Translations under genes and position numbers: made by a program | Shown: one piece after another, positions 45,582 through 54,763 of the stretch | Layout of the letters: the number at the start of each line of letters is the position of its first letter | Numbering within the stretch: the stretch's first letter is position 1 | Notes under the pieces: generated by a model | Databases searched by the model: none | What the model saw: the letters and a program-made list of their open reading frames with translations, nothing else | Told to the model about the DNA's origin: nothing | Source of the DNA: Caldilinea sp. CFX5 | Lineage (GTDB): Bacteria; Chloroflexota; Anaerolineae; Caldilineales; Caldilineaceae | Length of the DNA stretch: 64,000 nt | NCBI GenBank assembly: GCA_021405325.1 | Contig: QWII01000047.1 | Location: 1 to 64,000, forward strand | Reading direction: 5' to 3'

Positions 45582-46572
45582 TTGGTGAATCCTGACATCA
45601 ACGCGGTTCAGGAGTCGTTTGAAGAAAATGGTCAACTGGTCATTGACATTTTTCTGGACCGTTACCAAGACTATTTTAGCGCTGAAGAACGGCAAGAGAT
45701 TTTACGCTCCCCCCCAAACCGAGGGGCGGCTCCGACGCGTCTTTTATCTCTGCGGCAAGAAGGGGCTAAAAACCTACCTGTTCATTGATGAATATGATAA
45801 CTTCGCCAATTCAATTCTCTCTAGCGCAGGGCAAACCGCCTATCATCAACTGACGCATGGTAGCGGTTTCTTTCGCTACTTTTTCAATCTCTTAAAAGGT
45901 GCCACCGGCGGCCAAATCTCCGGGCTGACGCGCTTGTTGATTACTGGCGTCTCGCCAGTGACAATGGATGATGTCAGCAGTGGCTTTAATATCGGCACCA
46001 ACATTAGCTTGGACGCACGCTTCAACGAGATGATCGGTTTTACGGAAGAAGAAGTACGGTCGATGCTGACCTATTATTTTGCAGCGGGTGACTTACTGTT
46101 AGCAGTTGAAGAAACAATGACGCTGATGCAGGAATGGTATAACAACTACCGCTTTGCCAGAACAGCAAAGAGCCTTATGTTCAATTCCGACATGGTACTC
46201 TACTTCATTCTTCATGCCATCAGCGAACAGGGAATTCCAGAGTATCTGATCGATCCCAACGTGCGGATTGATTACATGAAATTGCGCCATTTGATCACCA
46301 TCGATAAATACCTCAATGGTAATTTCAGTCAGCTACAAACCATCCTCGGTGCGGGGGAAGTGATTTCCAAGGTAAATTTGAGTTTCCCGTTGGAACGCTT
46401 GCTGGAACGGGTCAATTTTGTCTCCTTGTTGTATTTCTTTGGCTTACTAAGTTTTGCCGGCGAACGAGAAGGCGACCCAGTGTTGCGCATACCCAATCGC
46501 GCCATCAAAGATCTGATGTACAGCTACATTCGCGACGCCTTGCAGGATGTCAAGATCTTTCAGGTGGATTAG
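45582..46572 (+). pseudogene. Broken AAA-ATPase-like (DUF1703-type) gene
   Basis: Two overlapping frames join near 45700. The first gives INAVQESFEENGQLVIDIFL, the second YLFIDEYDNFANSILSSAGQ, then TRLLITGVSPVTMDDVSSGF and NIGTNISLDARFNEMIGFTE. This is the central region of the AAA-ATPase-like proteins that end in a PD-(D/E)XK domain. The N-terminal part with the Walker A is absent, a frameshift is needed, and the C-terminus stops after IFQVD although YIARSEFND continues in another frame. A decayed gene. Walker B-like FIDEYDNF is intact. Confidence 0.8.
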
Positions 46573-46708
46573 AATACATCGCCCGCAGCGAATTTAACGA
46601 TCCAGACGGTGAACAATTTCGTAATACCCAAAGGAAATAGAACTACAGACCCAGGCCCAACTTCGGGTAAACTATAAAAGAGTTGTGATTTTTTTTACAA
46701 GCAGATTC

Positions 46709-46724
46709 GACTGACCAGTCGGTC
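46709..46724. promoter_or_regulatory. Candidate TetR operator
   Basis: GACTGACCAGTCGGTC is an imperfect 16-base palindrome (12 of 16 positions symmetric) 39 bases before the TetR start. GACTGACCAGTC-type sites are typical of TetR proteins. The upstream TTTTTTTTAC stretch may belong to its promoter. Confidence 0.5.
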
Positions 46725-46762
46725 TAGCAAACGATAGCTGTAGATAAATCGAGAGTAACGCC

Positions 46763-47449
46763 ATGACAGCCATAAAAGAGAGCCAACCGACCACAGCGCA
46801 AGGCGAAAGTACCATCGGGCGCATTTTGGATGCCGCTCTTAATGTCTTTGCGCGCAAAGGCTATCACGATGCGCGCATGGATGAGATTGTCTCCGAGTCG
46901 CAGACATCCAAAGGGTCGATCTATTTCTATTTTCCTAACAAGGAACAGCTTTTCCTGGCGCTGATCGACCAATTTGCCAATCTGCTCGAACGGCGCATCA
47001 CCGAGGCGATCAGCGAACATGACCGGGGCATGGCGAAGGTGCAGGCGGCATTGGAAACGTGTCTCGCCACCTTTGGGCGCTACCGGCGGCAGGCGAAGGT
47101 GTTATTGGTACAGGCGTCGGGGTTGGGCAACACCTTTGAACAGAAACGGTTGGCGGTCAATGATCGCTTTGCCAGCTTGATTGCCACCTATCTGGACGAA
47201 GCGGTCGAGGTGGGCGAAATTGCACCGCTGGACACAGAAGTGGTTGCTCATGCCTGGATGGGGGCGATCTACAGTCTGGTGATCCGCTGGGTCTACACCG
47301 GCGAACCATCCTCCGAGCGGATTGTCCAAGCATTGGTGCCGATGTTATTACAAAGTGTGGGCTACCAACCCGAAAGCACAGAGAAAAAGAATCAAGAGAA
47401 AAAGAGTCAGGGGGTGGCGCATGACCCTATTACAACGGTCACTCATTGA
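46763..47449 (+). CDS. TetR family transcriptional regulator
   Basis: 228 aa. HTH: GRILDAALNVFARKGYHDAR followed by MDEIVSESQTSKGSIYFYFP and NKEQLFLALIDQF; the rest is a helical ligand domain with a C-terminal polar tail. The 3' end overlaps menF by 29 bases, so the regulator is co-transcribed with the menaquinone genes and may control them. Ligand unknown; fatty-acyl or quinone-type effectors are possible. Confidence 0.9.
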   Translation: MTAIKESQPTTAQGESTIGRILDAALNVFARKGYHDARMDEIVSESQTSKGSIYFYFPNKEQLFLALIDQFANLLERRITEAISEHDRGMAKVQAALETCLATFGRYRRQAKVLLVQASGLGNTFEQKRLAVNDRFASLIATYLDEAVEVGEIAPLDTEVVAHAWMGAIYSLVIRWVYTGEPSSERIVQALVPMLLQSVGYQPESTEKKNQEKKSQGVAHDPITTVTH

Positions 47450-48806
47450 ATACAGCGTAGAAAATCAGGGGCGCTTGGTGAGTTATAGCCAGATCGCGCC
47501 GGGCATCGACCCGCTGTTCTTCTTGCACTATGCCGGTGGTCGTCCCCGGTTTTATTGGCGCGACGGGCGCACCGGCGTCACCTTTGCCGGCATGGGCATT
47601 GCCGCCGATTTGATGGCTTGGGGCGAGGCGCGCATCCAGGGCATTGGACGGCAGGCGCGTGAACTCTTTACCAACGCCGTCACCTTTCACACCGATGATC
47701 CGTTGGCTGCGCCCCGGCTCTTTGGCGGCTTTGCCTTTCGCGAAGATTTTGTCCCCGATTACGCCTGGTTTGGCTTCAACCCGGCCCACTTTATCCTGCC
47801 CCACTATCAGTTGGTGCAACATGATCAGGAGACGTGGCTCACCATCAACACGTTGTTGGCTCCCGATGAAGATCCGGTAGCCAACGAGGCGCAATTGCGG
47901 GAAGCGTTACACCAGTGCTACACTGCCCTACTTGCCTTTACCCGGCATGTTGAGCCAACGGCAATGGTGGTAAAGTCCAAACACACCGTCACCTATCCAA
48001 TGCCATACGCAACCTGGGCGCAGATGATCGAACGGGCCAAAGATCAATTTCAGAGCGGTTCGCTGCAAAAGGTTGTGTTGGCGCGTGTCTGCGAGGTGCA
48101 ACTACCCCAGTTGGTTGATCTGGTTGGCGCGCTCACCTACTTACAGCGGCGCTATGCTGAATGCTACACCTTCCTCTTTGAGCCACAGCCCCATCACGCC
48201 TTTTTTGGTGCAACGCCTGAATTATTGATTGAGACGCAGGGCAAGCGCTTCACGACAATGGGGTTAGCCGGCTCGGCTAAACGAGGTGTCACACCGGAAG
48301 AAGACGAGCGGTTAGCCGATGCGCTGCTGAACTCGGCCAAGGATCGCTATGAACATGCGTTGGTGGTGGCGGCAGTGCAGCAGCGATTGGAACCGTTAAC
48401 CGAAACGTTAGAAATTCCTGCGGTGCCGACGGTTTATCGCTTGAGCAACATTCATCACCTCTACACGCCAATTCAGGGGGTGTTGCGCGAAGCGCAGGGG
48501 GTTCTCCCCCTGGTGGAGACGCTCCATCCCACCCCGGCGCTCGGCGGCTCGCCACGGGAGCTGGCCCTGGCCTTTATCAGTGCGGCGGAAACCGTGACGC
48601 GCGGTTGGTATGCTGCGCCCGTTGGGTGGATCGATCACAAGCTGGATGGAGCCTTTGGCGTCGCCATTCGTTCCGCCATTGCGCAACGCCAACGCGCCTG
48701 GCTCTACGCCGGCGCCGGCATTGTCGCCGAGTCCGAAGCGCAGAAGGAATGGGAAGAAACCGGCTGGAAATTTCGCCCGATTCAGGAAGCGTTGGGTGTT
48801 GTATAA
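47421..48806 (+). CDS. menF: Isochorismate synthase
   Basis: 461 aa from the ATG at 47421, overlapping the TetR gene by 29 bases. It isomerises chorismate to isochorismate, first step of menaquinone synthesis. Chorismate-binding signatures: LQKVVLARVCEVQ, FGATPELLIETQGKRFTTMG, LAGSAKRG, PTPALGGSPRELAL, and YAAPVGWIDHKLDGAFGVAI. The start with the ribosome site GGGGTGG agrees with the family. Confidence 0.93.
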   Translation: MTLLQRSLIEYSVENQGRLVSYSQIAPGIDPLFFLHYAGGRPRFYWRDGRTGVTFAGMGIAADLMAWGEARIQGIGRQARELFTNAVTFHTDDPLAAPRLFGGFAFREDFVPDYAWFGFNPAHFILPHYQLVQHDQETWLTINTLLAPDEDPVANEAQLREALHQCYTALLAFTRHVEPTAMVVKSKHTVTYPMPYATWAQMIERAKDQFQSGSLQKVVLARVCEVQLPQLVDLVGALTYLQRRYAECYTFLFEPQPHHAFFGATPELLIETQGKRFTTMGLAGSAKRGVTPEEDERLADALLNSAKDRYEHALVVAAVQQRLEPLTETLEIPAVPTVYRLSNIHHLYTPIQGVLREAQGVLPLVETLHPTPALGGSPRELALAFISAAETVTRGWYAAPVGWIDHKLDGAFGVAIRSAIAQRQRAWLYAGAGIVAESEAQKEWEETGWKFRPIQEALGVV

Positions 48807-48830
48807 CGAAAACAGTAAGAGTATGAACCT

Positions 48831-50720
48831 ATGACTACTTCGACAAACCCCAACATTCAATGGGCCGACCTCTTTGTCGGCGAACTGGCGGCTTGTGGTC
48901 TACAAGCGGTCTGTATTGCCCCCGGTTCGCGTTCAACGCCGTTGACGCTGGCCTTTGCGCGCTACCCGGCGATCAAACTTTATCTGCATCTCGATGAACG
49001 CAGCGCAGCTTTCTTTGCCCTGGGGCTGGCAATGGCAACAGAACGACCGGTTGCCCTAGTCTGCACCTCCGGCACGGCAGCAGCAGAATTTCATGGTGCA
49101 ATTATTGAATCCTATCAATCCCACGTTCCATTGCTGGTGCTGACTGCCGACCGCCCCCATGATGTGCGCTACAGCGGCGCCAACCAGACGATTGATCAGG
49201 TGAAGATGTATGGCGATCATGTCCTCTGGTCATTTGACTTGACCATTCCTCAAGCCAACGCCGCTGGCTTGACCTTGCGGTCGCTCAGGACGCTGGCCGG
49301 CCGCGCCTATGGGATTGCCGATGGGGTGGTGAAAGGGCCGGTGCATCTCAATTTTCCCTTCCGTCAACCGCTGGAACCGGAAGCGCCGCCACTGCCACCA
49401 GTGACCGCCCAAGCGCGACCAGCCGTCCAGATCGAACGCGGTATCATTGCACCAACGCCACAACAGATCGATTACATCGCTGCGATCATCAACCAACATG
49501 AATGGGGCCTGATTGTTTGCGGGCCGGGTTGTCCAGGTGGGGCTTTCCCTCAACAAGTGGCGCAATTGGCAAAAACGAGTGGCTATCCGATCATGGCCGA
49601 TCCGCTTTCCGGCGTGCGCTTTGGGGTAGCAGCAGAGAGTGGGCTGGTGCTTGGCGGCTACGAATCGTACCTACAAGGCGGCAAAGCTGCTTGGGAACGG
49701 CCCGATGTGGTGATCCGCTTTGGCGCAGTGCCGACCGGGAAATGGATCAACAGCTATGTGACCGCCAGCGCACCGACGCACTTCGTCCACATTCGCGACA
49801 ACGGCGTTTGGGCCGATGACAGCCATTTGGTCAACTACTTCTTACAGGCTGACCCGGCGATGGTCTGCACCGATGTAAGCGAAGCGCTCACGCCGCGGCC
49901 ACTATCGGCCTGGGCCAAGCAGATTTTAGCCACCGAAGCCCTTTGTCAACAGGCAACCCGGCGCTATTTTGCCGAACATTTTTTCGACGGCACAGTGGTA
50001 GCAGCCGTGGTTGATGCACTGCCGGCGGGCGCACGGTTGATGATCGGCAACAGTTTGCCAGTCCGCCATCTTGACCAATTCGGCGCGCCTACGGGTCGAT
50101 CAATTCACATCTATGGTAACCGCGGGGCCAGCGGCATCGACGGCGTCACGTCAACGGCGTTAGGTATTGCGGCCACCAGCGACGCGCCACTCGTATTGAT
50201 CACTGGCGATGTTGCCTTCTATCATGACATGAATGGCCTGTTGGCGATCAAGCAGCACAACCTGCGCAACGTGACCATTGTGCTGCTCAATAACAATGGC
50301 GGCAGCATCTTCCGGCGCTTGCCCATCGCCAAGTTTGAGCCGGAATTTACACCGCTCTTTCTAACGCCGCACAATTTAGATTTCAGTCATGCCGCGCACC
50401 TGTATGGACTTCACCATGTATGCACGAATGATCGAGCAACTTTCCAACATGCCTTCGCGCAGAGCATCAACAGCAACCGCCCGACGATCATTGAGGTTCA
50501 AACCGATGGCGCTATCGATCAACAACAGCAGCAGGCGCTTACGCAGCAAGTCTTAGGCACAATGGCTAGCGCGCCAATCGAAATGCCCGCTGCGCCAGTA
50601 GATGAAAAACGACAAGATGGCCCTTGGCCGTTCTTTGGCATTGGCAAAGATGATCCTAGCTGGGATCAATTTTTTGAAGAGATTGAGCGACGGCGCGAAG
50701 CAACGCGTGGCACGAACTGA
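48831..50720 (+). CDS. menD: SEPHCHC synthase (menaquinone biosynthesis)
   Basis: 629 aa ThDP-dependent enzyme joining 2-oxoglutarate with isochorismate. N-terminal CIAPGSRSTPLTLAFARYPA, LHLDERSAAFFALGLA (catalytic Glu region), LTADRPHDVRYSGANQTIDQ; C-terminal GNRGASGIDGVTSTALGIAA and the ThDP motif ITGDVAFYHDMNGLL with LNNNGGSIFRRLPIA. The last 45-50 residues (PWPFFGIGKDDPSWDQFFEE) extend beyond the usual end of MenD. It starts 24 bases after menF. Confidence 0.95.
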   Translation: MTTSTNPNIQWADLFVGELAACGLQAVCIAPGSRSTPLTLAFARYPAIKLYLHLDERSAAFFALGLAMATERPVALVCTSGTAAAEFHGAIIESYQSHVPLLVLTADRPHDVRYSGANQTIDQVKMYGDHVLWSFDLTIPQANAAGLTLRSLRTLAGRAYGIADGVVKGPVHLNFPFRQPLEPEAPPLPPVTAQARPAVQIERGIIAPTPQQIDYIAAIINQHEWGLIVCGPGCPGGAFPQQVAQLAKTSGYPIMADPLSGVRFGVAAESGLVLGGYESYLQGGKAAWERPDVVIRFGAVPTGKWINSYVTASAPTHFVHIRDNGVWADDSHLVNYFLQADPAMVCTDVSEALTPRPLSAWAKQILATEALCQQATRRYFAEHFFDGTVVAAVVDALPAGARLMIGNSLPVRHLDQFGAPTGRSIHIYGNRGASGIDGVTSTALGIAATSDAPLVLITGDVAFYHDMNGLLAIKQHNLRNVTIVLLNNNGGSIFRRLPIAKFEPEFTPLFLTPHNLDFSHAAHLYGLHHVCTNDRATFQHAFAQSINSNRPTIIEVQTDGAIDQQQQQALTQQVLGTMASAPIEMPAAPVDEKRQDGPWPFFGIGKDDPSWDQFFEEIERRREATRGTN

Positions 50721-50768
50721 ATCAGCCAATACCCGAAAATTGTGACAAACAAAGCAAATTTTCAACCA

Positions 50769-50843
50769 TTCCGTGTTCCTTCTATCCGTGTTTAGTCTTT
50801 GTGCCATCTTAAAAGACTAAACACGGATAGAAGGAACACGGAA
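50769..50843. repeat. Intergenic inverted repeat
   Basis: Perfect 32-base arms (50769-50800 and 50812-50843; core CTATCCGTGTTTAGTC) with an 11-base loop, between menD and menB. A related CACGGATAGGAAG sequence lies between menB and menE (51810 on). The remainder of the 228-base gap has no gene. Confidence 0.87.
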
Positions 50844-50948
50844 GAAATTCATCGGTTCCTGAGCCTTGCCGAAGGATGAGGCAAAGCTTCGTTGGTCAGT
50901 GATAAATCACGTAATCACGAGTCACTACATTAATAAAAAGGACAAACC

Positions 50949-51797
50949 ATGATCGAAACAACCAACGTCCCCTGGCAACAAGTCAAAGAATATTCCGACA
51001 TCACCTATCACAAAGCGGACGGTATGGCACGCATTGCCTTTAACCGGCCCGAAGTGCGCAACGCCTTCCGCCCGCAGACCATCGACCAGATGATCGAAGC
51101 CTTCCGCGATGTCTGGATGGATGACAATATTGGCGTCATTCTCCTGACCGGCAACGGCCCCTCGCCCAAAGATGGCGTCCACTCCTTCTGCGCCGGCGGC
51201 GACCAGAAGGTGCGCGGCCATGCCGGCTATATCGACGACAAAGGGATGGCGCGGCTCAATGTCTTGGAGTTGCAACGCATCATCCGCACCATGCCCAAGC
51301 CGGTAATCGCATTGGTGGCCGGCTATGCTATCGGCGGCGGCCATGTGTTGCACGTCATCTGCGATTTGACCATTGCTGCGCACAATGCCGTCTTCGGCCA
51401 GACTGGTCCGATTGTCGGCAGCTTTGACGGCGGGCTGGGGTCGAGCTATCTGGCGCGCATTGTCGGGCAGAAGAAGGCGCGCGAGATCTGGTATCTCTGT
51501 CGCCAGTACAATGCGCAACAGGCGCTGGACATGGGGCTGGTCAACAAGGTGGTGCCGGTCGATGAACTGGAGGCTGAAGGGGTGCAGTGGGCGCAGGAAA
51601 TTCTGGCGAAAAGCCCGATTGCCATCCGCTTCCTCAAGGCCGGCCTCAACGCCGACTGCGACGGCCAACTGGGCTTGCAGTCGCTGGCTGGTGACGCCAC
51701 CATGCTCTTCTACATGACCGAAGAAGGCTCGGAAGGACGCAACGCCTTTGTCGAAAAGCGCAAACCCGACTTCCGCCAATACCCGTGGCGTCCGTGA
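50949..51797 (+). CDS. menB: 1,4-dihydroxy-2-naphthoyl-CoA synthase
   Basis: 282-aa crotonase-fold enzyme closing the second ring of menaquinone. [20 protein letters not shown] is the MenB-type active-site loop, followed by [20 protein letters not shown] (oxyanion hole) and [20 protein letters not shown]. The C-terminal DFRQYPWRP is the family's typical end. Part of the men gene cluster. Confidence 0.95.
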   Translation: MIETTNVPWQQVKEYSDITYHKADGMARIAFNRPEVRNAFRPQTIDQMIEAFRDVWMDDNIGVILLTGNGPSPKDGVHSFCAGGDQKVRGHAGYIDDKGMARLNVLELQRIIRTMPKPVIALVAGYAIGGGHVLHVICDLTIAAHNAVFGQTGPIVGSFDGGLGSSYLARIVGQKKAREIWYLCRQYNAQQALDMGLVNKVVPVDELEAEGVQWAQEILAKSPIAIRFLKAGLNADCDGQLGLQSLAGDATMLFYMTEEGSEGRNAFVEKRKPDFRQYPWRP

Positions 51798-51809
51798 GTA
51801 ATTGAATAG

Positions 51810-51863
51810 TTTACACGGATAGGAAGGAAAACAGATATTTTTCTTGATCCGTGTTCTTCCCTA
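51810..51863. repeat. Imperfect inverted repeat related to 50769-50843
   Basis: TTACACGGATAGGAAGGAA pairs imperfectly with a CTTCCCTATCTGTGTGAA on the other side of an AT-rich loop, between menB and menE. A solo TTCTTCCTATCTGTGTGAAC also occurs at about 36721. These appear to be one dispersed family. Confidence 0.6.
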
Positions 51864-51920
51864 TCTGTGTGAACTTCTTGTGATTCTATTTTACGCAAAT
51901 TCGCGACAGAGTGAGGATCG

Positions 51921-53411
51921 ATGCAAGATTGGCTTACTGCCCGCGTCCGGGCGACGCCCAAGAAAACGGCGCTGATCATTGGCGAACAGCAATGGAATTA
52001 TGGCGAATTGGGGCAACTGGTTGACGCCTATTGCGTCGGGTTCATTGCGCAGGGCGTGACAGCCGGGCAACAGGTGGCTGTGTTGATGCCGAATGGGTTG
52101 GCCTATGTTTGCCTGGTTCATGCGCTGGCGCGATTGGGAGTGGTGCTGGTTCCGCTGAATACACGGCTGACGGTAGCCGAACTGCGTTGGCAGATTGAGC
52201 AGAGCGATTCGCACTTGTTGGTATACGCTGAAGAAACAGCAACAGTTGTCGAACAACTGGCTGCTGCCAACAATTGTGTGGTTGTCGATGCTGCTCTCTT
52301 GCGCTGGCAGGGTGAGCGCGCAATGCCAGAAACCCGGTTTTTGCCAAAAACCGGGTTTCTTCTTGACGCACCCCAAGCCATCGCCTTCACTTCCGGCACG
52401 ACCGGCCAACCGAAGGGCGCGGTGTTGACCTTTGCCAACCACTTTTGGAGCGCGACGGCTTCTTCCTACCGGCTGGGCCTCTCGCCGGACGACCGGTGGC
52501 TGAGTTGTCTGCCGCTCTACCATGTCGGGGGGCTGGCGGTGGTCTTTCGCTCTTGTCTGTATGGGACGGCGATAGTGTTGCACGAGCGCTTTGACCTGGA
52601 TGCCTTCAACGCCAGCCTGGAGCGGGATCAGATTACGCTCACTTCGTTGGTGCCGACGATGTTGCATCGACTGTTGGCTATGCGCAAAGGACAGCCGTGG
52701 CCCGCTTCTCTGCGCCATATCTTATTGGGCGGCGCAGCGGCGACATCTGAACTGTTAGCGGCGGCGATTGAAAGCGGCGCCCCCGTCGCCACCACCTATG
52801 GTCTCACCGAGGCGGCGTCCCAGGTGGCGACCCTCTGTCCGGCGGATGTTGCGCGCAAACCGGGCAGCGTTGGGCGGCCTCTAATGTTTACCGGCGTGCG
52901 CATTGTCGATGAAAGCGGCGCGACCCTACCCTCAGGTGAAAAAGGCGAAATCGTCGTGAGCGGCCCCACGGTGATGAGCGGCTATTATCAAAACCCAACC
53001 GCCACCGCCAAAACCATCCGCAATGGCGACCTCTTCACCGGCGATATCGGCTATCTCGATGACGAGGGTGATCTCTGGCTCGTACAACGGCGCAATGATA
53101 TAATTATTAGCGGCGGTGAAAATATCTACCCGGCGGAGGTGGAAGCGGTCTTGCGCCGGCACCCGGCGGTGGCTGCCGTCTGTGTCGTTGGCCTGCCGGA
53201 CGCTGAGTGGGGGCAGGTGGTAGCGGCGCTGGTCGAGTGTCATCCCCACCGGCAAGTCACTGCGGCTGAATTGCTGGCCTTTAGTCGCCAACGGCTGGCC
53301 GGCTATAAACAACCCCGTCTCCTCGAATTTACAGCAGCCCTGCCTCAAACGGCATCGGGCAAGATCGAGCGTCGCACCGTCATTGCGCAGTTCAGGCGTC
53401 AGGGGAGTTGA
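51921..53411 (+). CDS. menE: o-Succinylbenzoate-CoA ligase
   Basis: 496-aa ANL superfamily acyl-CoA ligase. AMP-binding motif AFTSGTTGQPKGAVLTFANH, TYGLTEAASQVATLCP, GDIGYLDDEGDLWLVQRRND (hinge Asp/Arg) and the catalytic Lys in TASGKIERR. Gene position among menF-D-B supports o-succinylbenzoate as substrate. Just before the AMP-binding motif, ETRFLPKTGFLLD is encoded by a perfect hairpin repeat. It overlaps the next frame slightly; the following gene starts 24 bases after its stop. Confidence 0.93.
   Translation: MQDWLTARVRATPKKTALIIGEQQWNYGELGQLVDAYCVGFIAQGVTAGQQVAVLMPNGLAYVCLVHALARLGVVLVPLNTRLTVAELRWQIEQSDSHLLVYAEETATVVEQLAAANNCVVVDAALLRWQGERAMPETRFLPKTGFLLDAPQAIAFTSGTTGQPKGAVLTFANHFWSATASSYRLGLSPDDRWLSCLPLYHVGGLAVVFRSCLYGTAIVLHERFDLDAFNASLERDQITLTSLVPTMLHRLLAMRKGQPWPASLRHILLGGAAATSELLAAAIESGAPVATTYGLTEAASQVATLCPADVARKPGSVGRPLMFTGVRIVDESGATLPSGEKGEIVVSGPTVMSGYYQNPTATAKTIRNGDLFTGDIGYLDDEGDLWLVQRRNDIIISGGENIYPAEVEAVLRRHPAVAAVCVVGLPDAEWGQVVAALVECHPHRQVTAAELLAFSRQRLAGYKQPRLLEFTAALPQTASGKIERRTVIAQFRRQGS
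52328..52360. repeat. Perfect hairpin inside menE
   Basis: Arms AGAAACCCGGTTTTT (52328-52342) and its exact complement (52346-52360) with loop GCC. It has the same arm design and loop as the mscL terminator at 32718-32750, in the opposite polarity. The reading frame passes through it without stop, giving TRFLPKTGF in the protein. Confidence 0.88.
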
Positions 53412-53434
53412 GTCAGGCGAAAGGAGGACGATCC

Positions 53435-54265
53435 ATGCCGACGACTATTGTCAACGCTGTTGAATATTATTACGATGTAGACGTAGCGCCACACGGGGAC
53501 TTTGAGCAGCCGGAGACGCTGGTGTTGCTCCACGGTTTTATGGGAAGTACGAAAAGTTGGACCGCCCACCGCCCTGTTTTTGCCACCTACTACCGCACGG
53601 TTGTGGTCGATCTGCTGGGTCACGGCCAGACCGAGGCGCCCGCTGATCCGGCCCGTTACACTATCGGCCATAGTGCCAGCGACCTGGCCGGGTTGCTGAC
53701 CACCATTGCGCCCGGCCCGCTCAATCTCTTAGGATACTCCATGGGTGGGCGGCTGGCGCTCTATTTTGCCATCCACTACCCCTACCTGGTGCAACGGTTG
53801 ATTCTGGAAAGCGCTTCGCCGGGCTTGGCCGATGGGGCCGCCCAGCAGGAACGCATACGCAGCGACGAGCAACTGGCGACTGACATTGAAACCCAGGGCA
53901 TGGCCGCCTTTGTCGCGCGCTGGGAAGCGTTACCCCTCTTTGCCAGCCAACAAGCGCTCCCGACGGCGACCCAGAGCATGCTCCACGAACAACGGCTGCG
54001 CAATCGTCCTCACGGCCTAGCCAACAGCTTGCGCGGCATGGGCGCCGGCGCCCAACCGTCGCTTTGGGAACAATTGTCCGCGCTATCGGTGCCGACCCTT
54101 CTCCTGGCCGGGGCGCTTGACCAGAAATTCAAAGTTATCGCTGAACAGATGAGAACTTACCTCCCCAAGGCCACGGTTGCGATCATCCCAGAGGCCGGCC
54201 ATACTATTCATCTGGAACAACCGCAGGCTTTCCAAACCCAAGTCATCAATTTTTTACAGTCATAG
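53435..54265 (+). CDS. menH: Alpha/beta hydrolase, MenH-like (SHCHC synthase)
   Basis: 276 aa from the ATG at 53435 after AAAGGAGG. Alpha/beta hydrolase features: VLLHGFMGSTKSWTAHRPVF, VDLLGHGQTEAP, nucleophile elbow GYSMGGRLAL, late Asp in AGALDQKF and His in IPEAGHTIHLEQP. GHGQTEAP and SMGGRLAL are typical of MenH. It removes pyruvate from SEPHCHC to give SHCHC. Its position after menE supports the call. Confidence 0.85.
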   Translation: MPTTIVNAVEYYYDVDVAPHGDFEQPETLVLLHGFMGSTKSWTAHRPVFATYYRTVVVDLLGHGQTEAPADPARYTIGHSASDLAGLLTTIAPGPLNLLGYSMGGRLALYFAIHYPYLVQRLILESASPGLADGAAQQERIRSDEQLATDIETQGMAAFVARWEALPLFASQQALPTATQSMLHEQRLRNRPHGLANSLRGMGAGAQPSLWEQLSALSVPTLLLAGALDQKFKVIAEQMRTYLPKATVAIIPEAGHTIHLEQPQAFQTQVINFLQS

Positions 54266-54275
54266 GAAGAACCGT

Positions 54276-54707
54276 ATGTCAATTTGGTTTGTCGAACCAT
54301 CCCTGGAACGCGTGAACGCCATGAGCAAAGGCACGATGGTCGAACACTTGGGTATTGAGATCACCGCCATCGGCGAGGATTTTCTGACGGCGAAGATGCC
54401 GGTCGACCAACGCACGGTGCAGCCCTATGGATTACTGCATGGCGGCGCCTCCGTGGCGCTGGCCGAAACATTGGGGAGCATTGCCGCGTTGCTTTGTGTC
54501 AACCAGGCGGAAAAGGTCTGTGTCGGGTTGGAGATCAATGCCAACCATGTGCGCAGCGCGCGCAGCGGCTCTGTCATCGGCACGGCGCGCCCGCTGCATG
54601 TCGGCGGCACGACACAGGTCTGGCAAACCCAAATAGTTGATGATCAAGAGCGGTTGGTCTGTGTTTCGCGGATGACGCTGGCGGTGTTAGATCGCAAGGA
54701 GAAGTAG
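54276..54707 (+). CDS. Hotdog-fold thioesterase, probable DHNA-CoA thioesterase
   Basis: 143 aa. PaaI/YbgC hotdog features: VEHLGIEITAIGEDFLTAKM, PYGLLHGGASVALAETLGS (the HGG-E motif) and the closing RSARSGSVIGTARPLHVGG. It ends the men cluster, where the only missing thiol-ester step is DHNA-CoA hydrolysis, as done by MenI in other bacteria. General acyl-CoA thioesterase activity is also possible. It starts 11 bases after menH. Confidence 0.82.
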   Translation: MSIWFVEPSLERVNAMSKGTMVEHLGIEITAIGEDFLTAKMPVDQRTVQPYGLLHGGASVALAETLGSIAALLCVNQAEKVCVGLEINANHVRSARSGSVIGTARPLHVGGTTQVWQTQIVDDQERLVCVSRMTLAVLDRKEK

Positions 54708-54715
54708 CGCCCAAA

Positions 54716-54748
54716 AGAAGTTCGGCTTTTGTCAAGAGCCGAACTTCT
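54716..54748. terminator. Terminator-like hairpin between convergent operons
   Basis: Perfect 12-base arms AGAAGTTCGGCT / AGCCGAACTTCT with a nine-base loop, between the convergent men and histidine kinase genes. T-runs are short, so termination efficiency is uncertain. Confidence 0.65.
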
Positions 54749-54763
54749 GCCTCCAGGATAGCT

